The notes below the pieces were generated by a model that saw only the letters and a program-made list of their open reading frames with translations, made no database searches and was not told the origin of the DNA. Shown in pieces: positions 24,101 through 33,797 of a DNA stretch of 43,592 nt (within the stretch, counting starts at the first letter, position 1; each line of letters begins with the position of its first letter). This stretch comes from Selaginella moellendorffii (taxonomy: Eukaryota; Streptophyta; Lycopodiopsida; Selaginellales; Selaginellaceae). The stretch is taken from NCBI RefSeq assembly GCF_000143415.4, contig NW_003314273.1, positions 327,103-370,694 on the forward strand, given 5' to 3'. Both the position numbers and the translations under genes were made by a program.

Positions 24101-24705
24101 CACAAGAGCTGGCAACGCCAGTACCTGATGCGAATCAATCTCCTCGCTCCATTTTCTAACGTCCCAAGTATCCATCTGGCCGCCATGATAAACCCCCACC
24201 TTTAAACGTGTGCTTGACGATATAACGTTCGCTTGCTGCAAGAACAATGAGATGAGGCCACACCACCGAAGATAGCGAAAAAACACTAAAGAGTTACTCT
24301 ACCTGATCAGCAAGAGCCACAGTCGGAGTGAGAAAAACACCGATGCGCTTCTCCTCGGGCATCGAGAGACGATCCGCTAGCTTATTGAAGAGCATCGCGG
24401 CAATGTGTGTCTTCCCAGCCCCGGTCTCAAGGAAAACGATTGTGTTCTCCTTCAAAACTTTCTCAAGAACTTCCAGCTGATAGCTGCCATGCAATGCACA
24501 GAAAACGAACAATGTGAGCGAAAATACTCAAGAGCAGCTCTCACCTCCTCGGCTCAAAATCCACCACAGCAGGCCTTGCAGCTGGAGCAGCGATTATCTC
24601 GCATTTCTCAGTGACTACGATCTTCGATTTCTTAGCCTTGGATGCCTGCTTCTGCGCCTTGCGCTTCTTACAGTTGAGCACCAGCGGATCATCTGGAATT
24701 TCCAT
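18158..24705 (-). CDS. DCL: Dicer-like endoribonuclease (DCL2/3/4 class), 29 exons
   Basis: It cuts double-stranded RNA into small RNAs. Twenty-nine exons can be placed from 24705 (ATG, in-frame TAG ten codons upstream) to the TGA at 18158-18160. All phases close, giving about 1,657 codons plus the gap. Domains in order: DExD/H helicase with Walker A LETGAGKT (residues 72-79), DECH (180-183) and GMTGS; helicase C with SVAEEGLD and QSRGRAR; Dicer-dimerisation/DUF283 (exons 13-14); PAZ region (exons 16-17); RNase IIIa with [10 protein letters not shown] and [10 protein letters not shown]; RNase IIIb with [11 protein letters not shown] and DIVESVAGA; a dsRBD (exon 22); and a second dsRBD (exons 28-29, LLQDFC...KNKER-like end). 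Catalytic acidic residues appear intact in both RNase III domains. RNase IIIb looks closest to DCL2 by eye, but two dsRBDs argue for DCL3/DCL4-like, so the class is unresolved. The 100-N gap falls within helicase C. Confidence 0.93.
18668..19017 (-). repeat. three tandemly duplicated mini-exons in the Dicer-like gene
   Basis: Exons at 19017-18937 (81 bp), 18885-18799 (87 bp) and 18742-18668 (75 bp) are all phase 1-1. They encode related peptides of the pattern E-[IV]-D-[VI]-T-E-E-[QK]-x-T-x-N-x-x-[IT]-T-[DN]-x-SGQG. Each ends with SGQG at the donor, and the intervening introns are also similar (CATTCTCA-type stretches). They lie between the first and second C-terminal dsRBDs. Because each is phase-symmetric, any one can be skipped without a frame change. 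Confidence 0.85.
22756..22855. other. assembly gap of 100 N
   Basis: Exactly 100 N, probably a placeholder of unknown true size. It removes the part of the Dicer-like helicase C domain between the exon ending ...STFKAID and the exon beginning near [15 protein letters not shown]. By comparison with other Dicers about 40-50 codons, and possibly an intron, are missing. Confidence 0.95.
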
Positions 24706-24828
24706 CGCTTCCTGGCCTGCCCGCAGCGCGAGCTAATGATAATTTTTCAGGGGAAAATCGACCATGACCTAGTCTAGTCGAAAAGGATATGCGACGTAGT
24801 GGAATATTCTCCCGGAACCTTCTCTTGA

Positions 24829-26581
24829 TTAAAACACCAGTACTTGCTTCGGTACGCTCCCTTCTTTCCCCAGTGCCTTTCTCAAGGCTCTCTCGAAGTC
24901 CTCAAAACCAATCTTTTCAGTGCTGCCAGGAAAGGAGAAAGAGAGCCTAGAAATTAGCAACAAGGAAGAAAGAAAGCTTACACGTATTTAAGCCTTCCTG
25001 CTTGGACGAGCTCGATCAAACTCGACGCCATCGCCACCATCTCCTCTCTCTTGTGTTCCTGGATCCATTTCTGGAGCCAAAATCCACGAAGCCGAATGTC
25101 CTGCATGACTCGAAACTTGGTTAGTTTTTGCGAGCACAAAAACTTTTCTTTCTTTTCTCCCGTACCTTGAAGATGAATGCTGTCGTCGATACCGTGACTG
25201 GTTTCTTCGACATTCCACCATACGTGACCATTGTACCGCTGGGCCTGGAATTGTTTTAGTATCGGTTAGAGCTGGAAAATCAGATTTTTTACGTACGCCA
25301 GGAGCTTTAAGACGGCACCGGCAGATGCTCCACCGATGCAGTTGAGTCCCAGCTTTGGAGTCCCGCGATTAGCCTGTTTCCTCGAACTGCTTAGAGAAAT
25401 GTCTTAAGAAAGTGATAGCATGCTTACCAAGATGTCCTTGAAGCCGGGAGAATCGAACTGGCTGTCTAACACGACCTCGGTGGCGCCCAGATTCATCAGC
25501 TTTTCTTTTGCTTCTTCGATTCCCGGTCTAAAACCAAAAGAAAAATAAAGAGAAGGAACACGCATGAAAGTACGCATTGTGTTATGAAGAGTGCTGAAGT
25601 TGCACGAACCTGTCACGAACGATATTTATTGTTTGTAGACCTTTCGCATGAGCAATCTGTATCACGCACTGCCCGACCATGCTCGTGGCTCCATTTTGCA
25701 CCACGACATCCCCTGGAGCGCATAAACCATTTAAACTACCAATACAATCAGTATTTTTAGTTTCAACAAAAAACACGATCGATCTTACCTGGTTCTAGAG
25801 CAGAGAAGTCCTCTAGCATTCTGAAAGCCGTGCACGGATTGACGGAGATGGTTGCCAGGTATTCGATCGGAACATCGTCCGGGACTTTACACCAGGAAGT
25901 TTCTTCCTTGAGTACGTGAGTGCTCCAAGTTCCTACAAGCGAGACGCACGAGTAAGGCTGTGGAAACACAAGAAAAAAGGTCTCTACCAACACCGGAGTA
26001 CGTTGGAATCACCCAGTCACCAACACGTAAATTTTCAACGTCCGATCCAACCAGCTCAACTTGTCCAACACCTTCTCCACCAGCAATTGCCGGTGGTGTA
26101 GGCCGCATTGGGTAAACTCCTGGAACAAAAAGCACAGGAAAAAAAAAGAAAATGAATCGAAGGCGGGAAAAAGCAAGGAGCTGGAAACATGAAAAATCGA
26201 TAAACCTGGGAATGAAATCGAAAGAGAAGCGATAGATGAGACGCTCTTGTCAAGAGAAGAAAAAATTCCTCTAAGCTTACTCGCCAGAAATTCCATACCT
26301 TCGATTCTATTGATGTCCGATGGATTGATTGGCGCCGCAAGCATCTTCACACACACCTCCCGGCGATCGAGAGCACGCCCTGGAACATCCACAATCCTGG
26401 CGCCATAGCGAACAAAAATATTGCTCATCAAACAAGCCGATCGAATCAATGCCTACTTGAGAACTTCATCGGGAGATCCATGGCACTCGTACACGGCAGC
26501 TCTTGCTGGCGGCGAGAAAGGAGCCGAGGAGAAGCCGCGAATGCGAAGAATCCTTGCCACATTCTTCCCGCGCCACACCAT
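24829..26581 (-). CDS. MECR: mitochondrial enoyl-[acyl-carrier-protein]/trans-2-enoyl-CoA reductase
   Basis: This is a medium-chain dehydrogenase/reductase-family enzyme that reduces the trans-2-enoyl thioester in mitochondrial type II fatty-acid synthesis, using NADPH. Ten exons (first 26581-26457, last 24922-24829) sum to 1,071 bp (356 aa) with all phases closing. The N-terminus is Arg-rich, hydroxylated and acid-free ([20 protein letters not shown]), a typical mitochondrial presequence. Then come an [14 protein letters not shown] segment, GGEGVGQV, and the nucleotide-binding region NGATSMVGQ with downstream NIVRDR. Family hallmarks NPCTAFRML and LNCIGG are present. The exon 9 donor is best placed at GTAAGC (exon end 24982), because the GTGTAA alternative creates a stop. 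Only 123 bp separate its stop from the Dicer-like ATG. Confidence 0.9.
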
Positions 26582-26783
26582 AGCTACTAAAACCCTAAGA
26601 GAAAGGGTTTAAACAAGTTGAAGCAAGCAAATGATAGATTTTAGATGGTTTCTCAATACAAGAACTTATGCAAATAATTTTCTTTTCTTTTCCCGCAATG
26701 TGTGTAGTGGTGAGGAGTGGAACTCTTTGCTCTTGTTGTCAGCACATATCAATCATCAGTGTCGCCGAGACTCCATCGAAAGA

Positions 26784-28341
26784 TCACTTGGACGCCGCTG
26801 GCGAAGATCTGGAGCTCACTTTGGACGGGCCATTCGCCAAGATCTTCGCTCCCTCGGGAGAGTTGATATCCGACCAAGCATCGATCCATTGCACCATGGC
26901 ATCCGCGAGCTTGGCGAAGTAAGGATCCACGCCGTTAAGCTTGTCCTTGACTTGCTTGGCGAGCTCGATGTAGCAGTGCTCCACAGTGGTGCACTCCTTT
27001 GGGAGGCTCACCTTCTGAAAGAAGGGGATGATCTCCTCCTGCCAGAAGATCCCCTTGTACTCCTTCTTGAGGTTGACGAAGGGATTGCTCGCCTTGCTGT
27101 GCCAAATGTAAGGCAGGCCGGTCTTGACACCATAGCCAAGATGATCACAGATCACCTGTGTAAAAAGCAGAAAAATGCGGTAAAGCTCTTCGATCTGCCT
27201 AGCTCAAGGAAAAAAAGAGATTTTTTGCATACCTTGGCACACCATCCGGCCCACATATCGTCGTAGCGACCAATTGGCTGGCCGTCACCCATGAGACCGA
27301 AGTACATAGCCGGCCCAATGAGCTCCCGGTTGAATCCCAGATTCATCCCACACATTGGAAACAAAGTTCCCTTGGGAATCGTCATCACAGCGTCCACGTA
27401 TCTGTAAAGCAGATCTTACATCAGTGACAACGATACGGAAAGGAAAGAACAGATCGCGATCAGAAAAAAAGCTACCTTGTGTTCCTTTCAGCTGGCTTTA
27501 CTAGCTGCGTAGGAGCATCGTAATCCGGAATGTTGAGCCAGAGGCCGTGGGAGATGGCCGTCGTCACCCCCTCGCGAAGGCTGAAAGGATAGCCGCGGAC
27601 GAAATCGGTGCCTTCGCGGTATGGATCATACAGCGTGTTGAAGAAGTACGGCGTCGAAGGGCTCAACAAATTCTTGATGTGCTGCTCCAGAGCGTTGATA
27701 TCCTTGCCGGAAGGATCCTTGGCAACCTGGGAAACATCAGATCTCACCGAGTTAGCTCCAAAAAGAGATTCTGTCTACCAGCAAGGCACCAACAAACCAA
27801 AAAACTCGACTGTGCACCTAACCCAGCTGCAAGGAAAAATGCAGGAAGCCCGGATCTAGACAGCCACCAAACAGATCTAAGACTAAAGAGCTCAAGTGAC
27901 CCCATCGACAGATCTATGGCACAGCCACCGAGATCTGAAAACTAATCCAATTCTCATCAGCAGCATTGCCGAGGAGTCGTAAGATCTCAAAAACCAAGAA
28001 GGATAAAACGACCAAAACTGGAAGAGTGAAGAGATCCAACTTACAAAACAATCGTCATCAATGGTGTAGATGTACTTCTTCTTGGAAACCATGAAGCCAA
28101 AGCAGCGGCAGGCGCTATCCTTGAAGGAGATGCACGAAGCCTTGGCGCCCAGGACGCGATTGATGTCATTGCGGTTGTAGAGCTCGTAATCGAAGCCCTC
28201 GGGCACCTTGATCGTCTTGCTGGGATCCCCGTCCTGGACGATGATCAGATGGTAGGGCTGGAAGAAGGGCCGCCACATCTCCAGGAAATCCAGGTTTCGG
28301 ATCGTGGGGATGACGATGTCGAGCTCATCCTTGAGCGCCAT
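26784..28341 (-). CDS. RGP: UDP-arabinopyranose mutase / reversibly glycosylated polypeptide
   Basis: It interconverts UDP-arabinopyranose and UDP-arabinofuranose at the cytosolic face of the Golgi, supplying arabinofuranose for wall polysaccharides and glycoproteins. Four exons (28341-28045, 27726-27476, 27401-27233, 27155-26784) give 1,089 bp (362 aa), the usual length. The start [16 protein letters not shown] is characteristic. The Asp-rich metal/nucleotide-sugar motif is in YTIDDDCF, split from VAKDPSGKD by intron 1. The arginine that carries the reversible sugar should be in the conserved [10 protein letters not shown] stretch, which is present, as is the WAGWCAK region. It ends in a Ser-rich tail. 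There is no signal peptide, as expected. The minus-strand MECR gene starts 202 bp downstream of its stop. Confidence 0.95.
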
Positions 28342-28888
28342 GGCCGCCTCTGCCGCTGCCGCTGCCGCCGCCTGCTCAATCGATCGATCAGGCGCGAGAA
28401 GTCGCCGCCAAGAGAGCGCAGATCTGGGAGGGAGAGGAATAAATGACCTAGGTAGCAGTGGGGACGAATTCGGCTGCTCCCTCCTCAGATTCTATTTACT
28501 CGGCTAAAAATGTTGACCGGCATATTCCAAGAGCATCCGATCGGGGGATATTCTCGCCGTATGCCAGTCACGGGTAGAAGGAAGGAGTTGCGAGGAGCGA
28601 TCGTGTTGTGCCAGTTCAATGCTGGAAGCGTGTGTTGTTGTTTAGCTACTTATTTTAGGGTTCTTGGACAGCGAGACAGGCGAAATTTTCTTCTTCGGTC
28701 GTTTGATCCGGACAGGGGAATGGGGCCACCACAGGAAGCGCGTTGCGGCACGCCAGCGTGCGAGCAAAGGCGGACGTCCTCATCGCGCGGTTCCGCGATT
28801 GGTCGATCGGTCGATTCTTGATTTTGATTGTGCTCTGTCTCCCTAGGGCTTATGGCGGCTTGTTAGGGCTCGTCGGCTCTCTCTCGCA
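28342..28888. promoter_or_regulatory. divergent intergenic promoter region (547 bp)
   Basis: This lies between the minus-strand RGP start (28341) and the plus-strand DnaJ start (28889), so it must hold both promoters and 5' UTRs. A GCC/GCT-rich run (28335-28375) just upstream of the RGP ATG is probably 5' UTR. I see no clear TATA box for either gene. Confidence 0.5.
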
Positions 28889-30341
28889 ATGGCGGCAGCT
28901 CCAGCGCTGCTCGTCTTCCTCCTCGTCTTTGCCGGATCGCTCTCGACCGCGCGAGCGATTTACTGCGGCGACGATGATTGCTACGATCTCCTCGGGTAAG
29001 CATAATGTAGTAGGATCAGATCCATCCATAGTGGTTTTTCTTTCTTCTTTCGTTTGTTACAACGAAATTCTTTTCTTTCAGTGTAACACAGGCTGCTACT
29101 GGAGCCGAGATCAAGAAGGCTTACTACAAGCTCTCACTCAAATAGTAGGTGTGCTTCTCCGGTTTTTTCTTTTCAGCAGAGTTTCGTCTAACGCCACGCA
29201 TTCCCGCAGTCATCCTGATAAGAATCCAGATCCAGATGCAAAGAAGCTCTTTGTGAAGATTGCCACTGCGTATGAGGTATGCCATGGTCGTGTTTCTGTT
29301 GTTTTCTCAAGCTGCGAACTTTTCTTTCAGATACTCAAAGACGATGTCAAACGAGAGCAATACGATTACGCTATCGCGCATCCTGAACAGGTGAATCTCT
29401 TACGTTTTTCTCTTGAACTTCCATGAACGAACTGCTGCCATTTACTGTGACAGTTTTTCTACAACACTGCTCGCTACTATCAAGCATACTATGGACCTCA
29501 AGCGGTAAGGCAATCTAATCACTTTCTTTTGTCAAATTGTGTCAACGGAAACACTTTTGTCAGGACCTGAGAATCGTCTTCGCCGGCCTACTTGTGATTT
29601 TGTCGGTCTTCCAGTATGGAAACCAGTGGACTAGGTACAAACAGGTATCTAAAAACTCGATTCTTTTGTTTCTTTCTCTTAGTGGGGGCTGTGCGGAGTA
29701 GATGATGGAACTTGTGAAGCAAACTCCAGCCTACAAAAACCGGTTGAAAGCATTGGAGCTGGAAAGAGGTGGCAGCACGAACAATAAGAAGAAAAGCAGC
29801 AAAACAAAGAGGTAACACATGCAGACACTTACGATATGCGTGGGCAAACTTGCGTTGTTTTTCTTTCCAGGGAGGATGCATCGAAGGAGATCAGTGAATC
29901 CCTGGAGCTGCACGTTGAAGGCATCGAGAGGCCATCTGTCTGGACATTGATTGCCGTTCGCTTCCTTCTGCTTCCTTACGCCTGTGGAAAGGTTTTTCTC
30001 CTCTTTTTTTCTGATTTGTTCTCTGACGAAACAAGCTGTTCGTTTGCAGTTGGCACTGTGGCAACTGCGATGGCTGTGGAGATATCAAGCGAAAAAGCTG
30101 GATCTTGCCTGGGACGACGCTGCATATCTCACCCGGCGCAGCCTTGGAATGCATTCAAAGGCCTGGAACAGCATGAGTAAGCCAGGCAAAACCGCCCTTT
30201 TATCATTTCTTTTGACCATTTCTCGCTGTATTTCCAGACGAACTCTCCAAGGAACAGCTCGTCTCGAAGCACTTGTGGATACGAGAAAACATGGAAGAAT
30301 TTAGAACCGAAACGAGGAGAGAGTCAAGGCGCAGGCGATGA
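28889..30341 (+). CDS. ER membrane J-domain protein, DNAJC25-like
   Basis: This is an Hsp70 co-chaperone predicted to face the ER lumen with its J domain. Ten exons (28889-28995, 29082-29144, 29210-29276, 29331-29390, 29454-29504, 29564-29644, 29702-29811, 29871-29991, 30050-30176, 30238-30341) total 891 bp (296 aa) with consistent phases. The N-terminal signal peptide is residues 1-23 or so (hydrophobic LLVFLLVFAGSL). The J domain starts at DCYDLLGV, and HPDKNPDPDAKK carries the HPD tripeptide. A transmembrane segment lies in LRIVFAGLLVILSVFQYG, a second hydrophobic stretch in VWTLIAVRFLLLPYACG, and the tail is basic. This signal-J-TM layout is that of DNAJC25 and its plant homologue. The exon 7 acceptor was set at 29701/29702 because the alternative upstream AG leads to a stop. 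Confidence 0.88.
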
Positions 30342-30705
30342 CAAATCGCTTTTGTTTTCGTCGATAAGAGCGTTGTTTTGTTTTGTTTATCAAGATTCTT
30401 GACGTTGATCGACAAAAGATGCGAAAGAAGAGAGAGACCTTAAAACAATGTTATTAACAGCAGAGAAAAGCCACACAACTCCAATTAATAGATTTTAAAA
30501 GAAGTAAAGAAAAATAAAAATGTGCCTAGCAGAAGGGGGACGAGGAAGGGAGAAACCACCCTACGATGAATAAATACTCCACCACTTTTGGACGGGTAAA
30601 CCTGTGTGTAATGTGATGATGAGACGATGATCTTGTAGAAGCCGAGCACTGATCTTTCTCCTTTTCCCTGTCTTTCTTTGTTCGAATTCCTGTGTTCTTC
30701 GCCTT
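30342..30705. other. convergent 3' spacer (364 bp)
   Basis: It lies between the stop codons of the DnaJ gene and the zinc-finger gene, so it should hold both 3' UTRs. No other gene is seen. Confidence 0.6.
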
Positions 30706-31335
30706 TCAGATCTTGTCGATCTTGTCCGCCTTCACCACCGGGTTCGCCTTTGCAATCGCGTCCCTCCCCACGGACTTGTAGTCGTATGTGCAATTGTGCT
30801 TGTCCGAGTAGCGATGGAGAGCGCAGTAGACGTTGCCGCAGCGGCAATTGAATCCCGTCAATCCCACCCTCTTGTTGCAAGCATTGCAGCGATTCGGCGG
30901 TCGCGAGCCGGATGCCTCCGGGGAAGCCACCAAGGCATCAGCCACGCCGTCACCGGACGAGGGATTCATCTCAGTCACAGCCTCTGGTAAAACGATCTGC
31001 TCGTCCAGTGCCACGCCTTGATCCATGCCAGTAGCGTTGGCGGTGGCGGTGGTGGCGGCGGCGATGGTGGCGGCGGTCGTGGCGGCGGCGGCTGTAGCGG
31101 CGGAAGAATTGTTGTTGGCGTTGGTGTTGTTGATAAGGAGCGGTAGCTGCTCTAGGGCGTTCTTGGCGGTGGACACCTTGGCCTGTGACAGAACCACGTC
31201 CCGGTAGCACTTGGAGCACAGATTCATCGTCGCCTTGCTGCCAAAGAAGCCGCAATTGTTGGCGCACAGAATCGGGCCCTCGGGTGGCTGGCACCCCGTC
31301 TCGTCCTGGTCACACTTCCAGCTCTCCTGTGCCAT
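30706..31335 (-). CDS. SAP: A20/AN1 zinc-finger stress-associated protein
   Basis: This family (plant SAPs) binds ubiquitin chains through A20 and modulates abiotic stress responses. The single coding exon gives 209 aa from MAQESW to DKI. The A20 finger has Cys24, Cys28, Cys40 and Cys43 (ILCANNC...LCSKC). The C-terminal AN1 finger runs from RCNACNKRVG through CRCGNVYC to HRYSDKHNC, with the standard Cys/His set. The linker is long and rich in Ala, Thr and Asn, encoded by a GGC-rich stretch at about 31030-31110. An in-frame ATG at 31434 would add 33 residues including a polyserine run. I chose 31335 because MAQESW followed soon by the A20 finger matches the family's usual start. A possible 5' UTR intron lies at about 31489-31673 (GTACTC...CGCAG). 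Confidence 0.92.
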   Translation of the reverse strand: MAQESWKCDQDETGCQPPEGPILCANNCGFFGSKATMNLCSKCYRDVVLSQAKVSTAKNALEQLPLLINNTNANNNSSAATAAAATTAATIAAATTATANATGMDQGVALDEQIVLPEAVTEMNPSSGDGVADALVASPEASGSRPPNRCNACNKRVGLTGFNCRCGNVYCALHRYSDKHNCTYDYKSVGRDAIAKANPVVKADKIDKI

Positions 31336-32095
31336 TGATCCCACAGGGAAGGAAGCGCTGCTGCTGCTGCTACCACTGCTACTGCTGCTGCTGCTGTTCC
31401 ATCCCTCGATCCAGTTGAAGCTACCACCAATCAATTCTCCTCTCGACGTCTCACTCCCAATTCACGAGGTCGAATGCGTGGGACATCGCTGCGGCGAAAG
31501 CGTGGGTTAGTTCCAAGGAACCTTTGAGCTCCACACAGCAAGGAAAAAGAGGAAAAAACAACAAAGAACAAAAAAAAACCTAAGCACCACAAACAGTTAC
31601 CAAAAAAATGCAAGACAAAGCGGTGCAATCCACCTCGCAATTCACAAATCTCTGGGACTGGAGCGGCGAGTACCTGGCGCGGATCTCTCGGGCGGCGCCG
31701 AGGCGGAATGGATCGCTGGCGCGCCGCTGGTGAGGGCGCGACTGGAAGAATCCTCTGGCGCCAGAGCAATCTCCAAACCCTAGGGCGCGGGCGCGCGCGC
31801 TGGCGACGACGACGAGGAAACCCTTGCCCTTGCCCTGGCTATGGCGAATGGAGACGCAAACAAGTAGCCAAGCATATATGAAAGAAAGCAGTCTTTTTAG
31901 AGGGGAGGGGCATTCTTTCAATACGTGGCATGGGCGGCCATGCTGACTCAGCATGCTCGATCGGAGGGGCGCCGATTCCTGACCGTTGGATCGTCCGGGA
32001 TATTCCGCTTGGCTATGCCGTCAGTTATCCTGACGGAATGTTCGTCTCCCTATTTAGGGCTTTTGGTTGTGGCTAGGGTTCTTCCAAGCTAGGTC
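31336..32095. promoter_or_regulatory. divergent leader/promoter region between SAP and eIF4A-III genes
   Basis: This 760-bp stretch separates two divergently transcribed genes. The SAP side probably contains a 5' UTR intron (31489-31673 on the minus strand). The eIF4A-III side has the stretch CTATTTAGGGC about 45 bp upstream of the ATG. No further gene is recognised; the remaining ORFs are shadows. Confidence 0.5.
31357..31396 (-). repeat. CAG/CTG-type trinucleotide repeat in the SAP leader
   Basis: Forty bases of mostly CTG triplets on plus (CAG on minus), interrupted by CTA and CCA. It is in frame with the SAP coding sequence and would encode polyserine if translation began at 31434. Confidence 0.8.
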
Positions 32096-33650
32096 ATGGC
32101 GGCGGTGCGGCGGGGCGGGAACGAAGATGGCGACCAGCACGTCGTCTTCGAGACGAGTGCCGGCGTCGAGGCGATCACGCAGTTTGAGAAGATGGGGATC
32201 AACGAGAGCCTTCTCAGAGGTGTGTTTGAGTATGGATTTGAGCGACCGTCGGCGATTCAGCAGAGGGCGCTCATTCCGATCATGAGGGGCCGGGATGTCA
32301 TAGCTCAAGCGCAATCCGGCACAGGCAAGACATCCATGATCGGCATTGCGGTGAATCAGCTCATTGACACTAGCGTGAGAGAGTAAGCTCTTTTTTCGCT
32401 TTTCTTGCGGGCAAGAGCTAAAAAATCCGATTTTTTCAGGGTCCAAGCGCTAGTTCTCTCGCCGACACGCGAGCTTGCCGACCAGACTGCCAAGGTCGTT
32501 CTAACACTGGGCAGCCACATGAACGTTCAAGCTCATACGTGTATCGGCGGTAAGAGCTTTAGCGAAGACATTAGAAAGCTCGAGCACGGAGTTCATGTCG
32601 TGTCTGGAACCCCGGGTCGTGTCTACGACATGCTCAAGCGCCGGACTTTCAGGACGAGACACGTCAAGATTTTAGTTCTGGTGCGTAAGTTTCTCTTTTC
32701 TTATTTATGGGTCTCATGCTTTTTGTGCTGCTTTCCAGGACGAATCAGATGAAATGCTCAGCAGGGGATTCAAAGAGCAAATCATCGATTGCTATCGCTA
32801 CTTACCTCCGGATCTACAAGTTTGTATTTTTTCCTTTTTCGTCCATTTAGTTCGCGTGCTAATCGCTTTTTCCTGCGCACAGGTGGTCCTTGTTTCCGCT
32901 ACTCTACCGCATGAGATTCTTGAGATGACCAACAAGTTCATGACTGATCCTGTTCGCATCCTTGTCAAACGTGATGAGTTGACGCTAGAGGTGAGCCCGA
33001 TTGCGAAAGTCGAGATATTTATTCATGACATCTTGCGCAGGGAATCAAGCAGTTCTTCGTGGCTGTCGAGAAGGAGGAGTGGAAGTTTGACACGCTGTGC
33101 GACCTCTACGACACACTCACCATTACCCAGGCCGTGATCTTTTGCAACACGAAAAGGAAGGTGGAGTGGCTGTCGGAGAAGATGCGGAGCAGCAACTTTA
33201 CCGTGTCGTCGATGCACGGAGAGATGCCGCAGAAAGAAAGGGATACCATCATGAAGGAGTTTCGCGAGGGACAAACGCGGGTGCTCATCACAACCGATGT
33301 CTGGGCTCGGGGTCTGGATGTACAACAGGTATGCGTGTGTTCTTCGAGTCTTTCTTTCGTTTCCTCTATGGGATTTAACTTCTTTTCGTTTCCCAGGTCT
33401 CTCTGGTGATCAACTACGATCTTCCAAACAGCCGAGAGTTGTACATTCACAGGATTGGACGCTCTGGACGGTTCGGCAGAAAGGTAGTTTTACACAGGCC
33501 AAAGATTAGAGATCATTGCTCACACCATTGTTGCAGGGAGTAGCGATCAATTTCGTGAAGAACGATGACATTCGAATCCTCCGAGATATCGAGCAATACT
33601 ACAGCACACAAGTCGATGAAATGCCAATGAATGTGGCCGACTTGATATGA
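32096..33650 (+). CDS. EIF4A3: eIF4A-III, DEAD-box RNA helicase of the exon junction complex
   Basis: It is the RNA-clamping ATPase of the exon junction complex deposited upstream of spliced junctions, acting in mRNA export and nonsense-mediated decay. Seven exons (32096-32382, 32440-32680, 32739-32819, 32883-32990, 33041-33328, 33397-33483, 33537-33650) total 1,206 bp (401 aa) with phases closing. Motifs in order: Q motif [12 protein letters not shown], motif I AQSGTGKT, Ib TPGRVYDML, motif II DESD, motif III SATL, motif [12 protein letters not shown], motif [10 protein letters not shown]. The C-terminus [13 protein letters not shown] is diagnostic of eIF4A-III rather than eIF4A-I/II. DESD in place of DEAD is, as I recall, normal for plant eIF4A-III. 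Its 3' end lies 147 bp from the next gene's ATG. Confidence 0.97.
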
Positions 33651-33797
33651 GCGAGGCGAAAGAAGCTTACACTACTTTAACAAACTGGGCTTCCTCTCTT
33701 TTGTAATTTTACTGTGAAGAATTTTGTACTAGTTAGAGCTAAAGAAAATTTTTGAAAGGCTTTGTGTGTGGCCGTTAAGGCGCTAGGGTTTGTGGGA

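Noticed and set aside
26631-27266. 211-codon plus-strand frame
   Set aside because: Antisense shadow of the RGP gene's last exons, which match the family closely.
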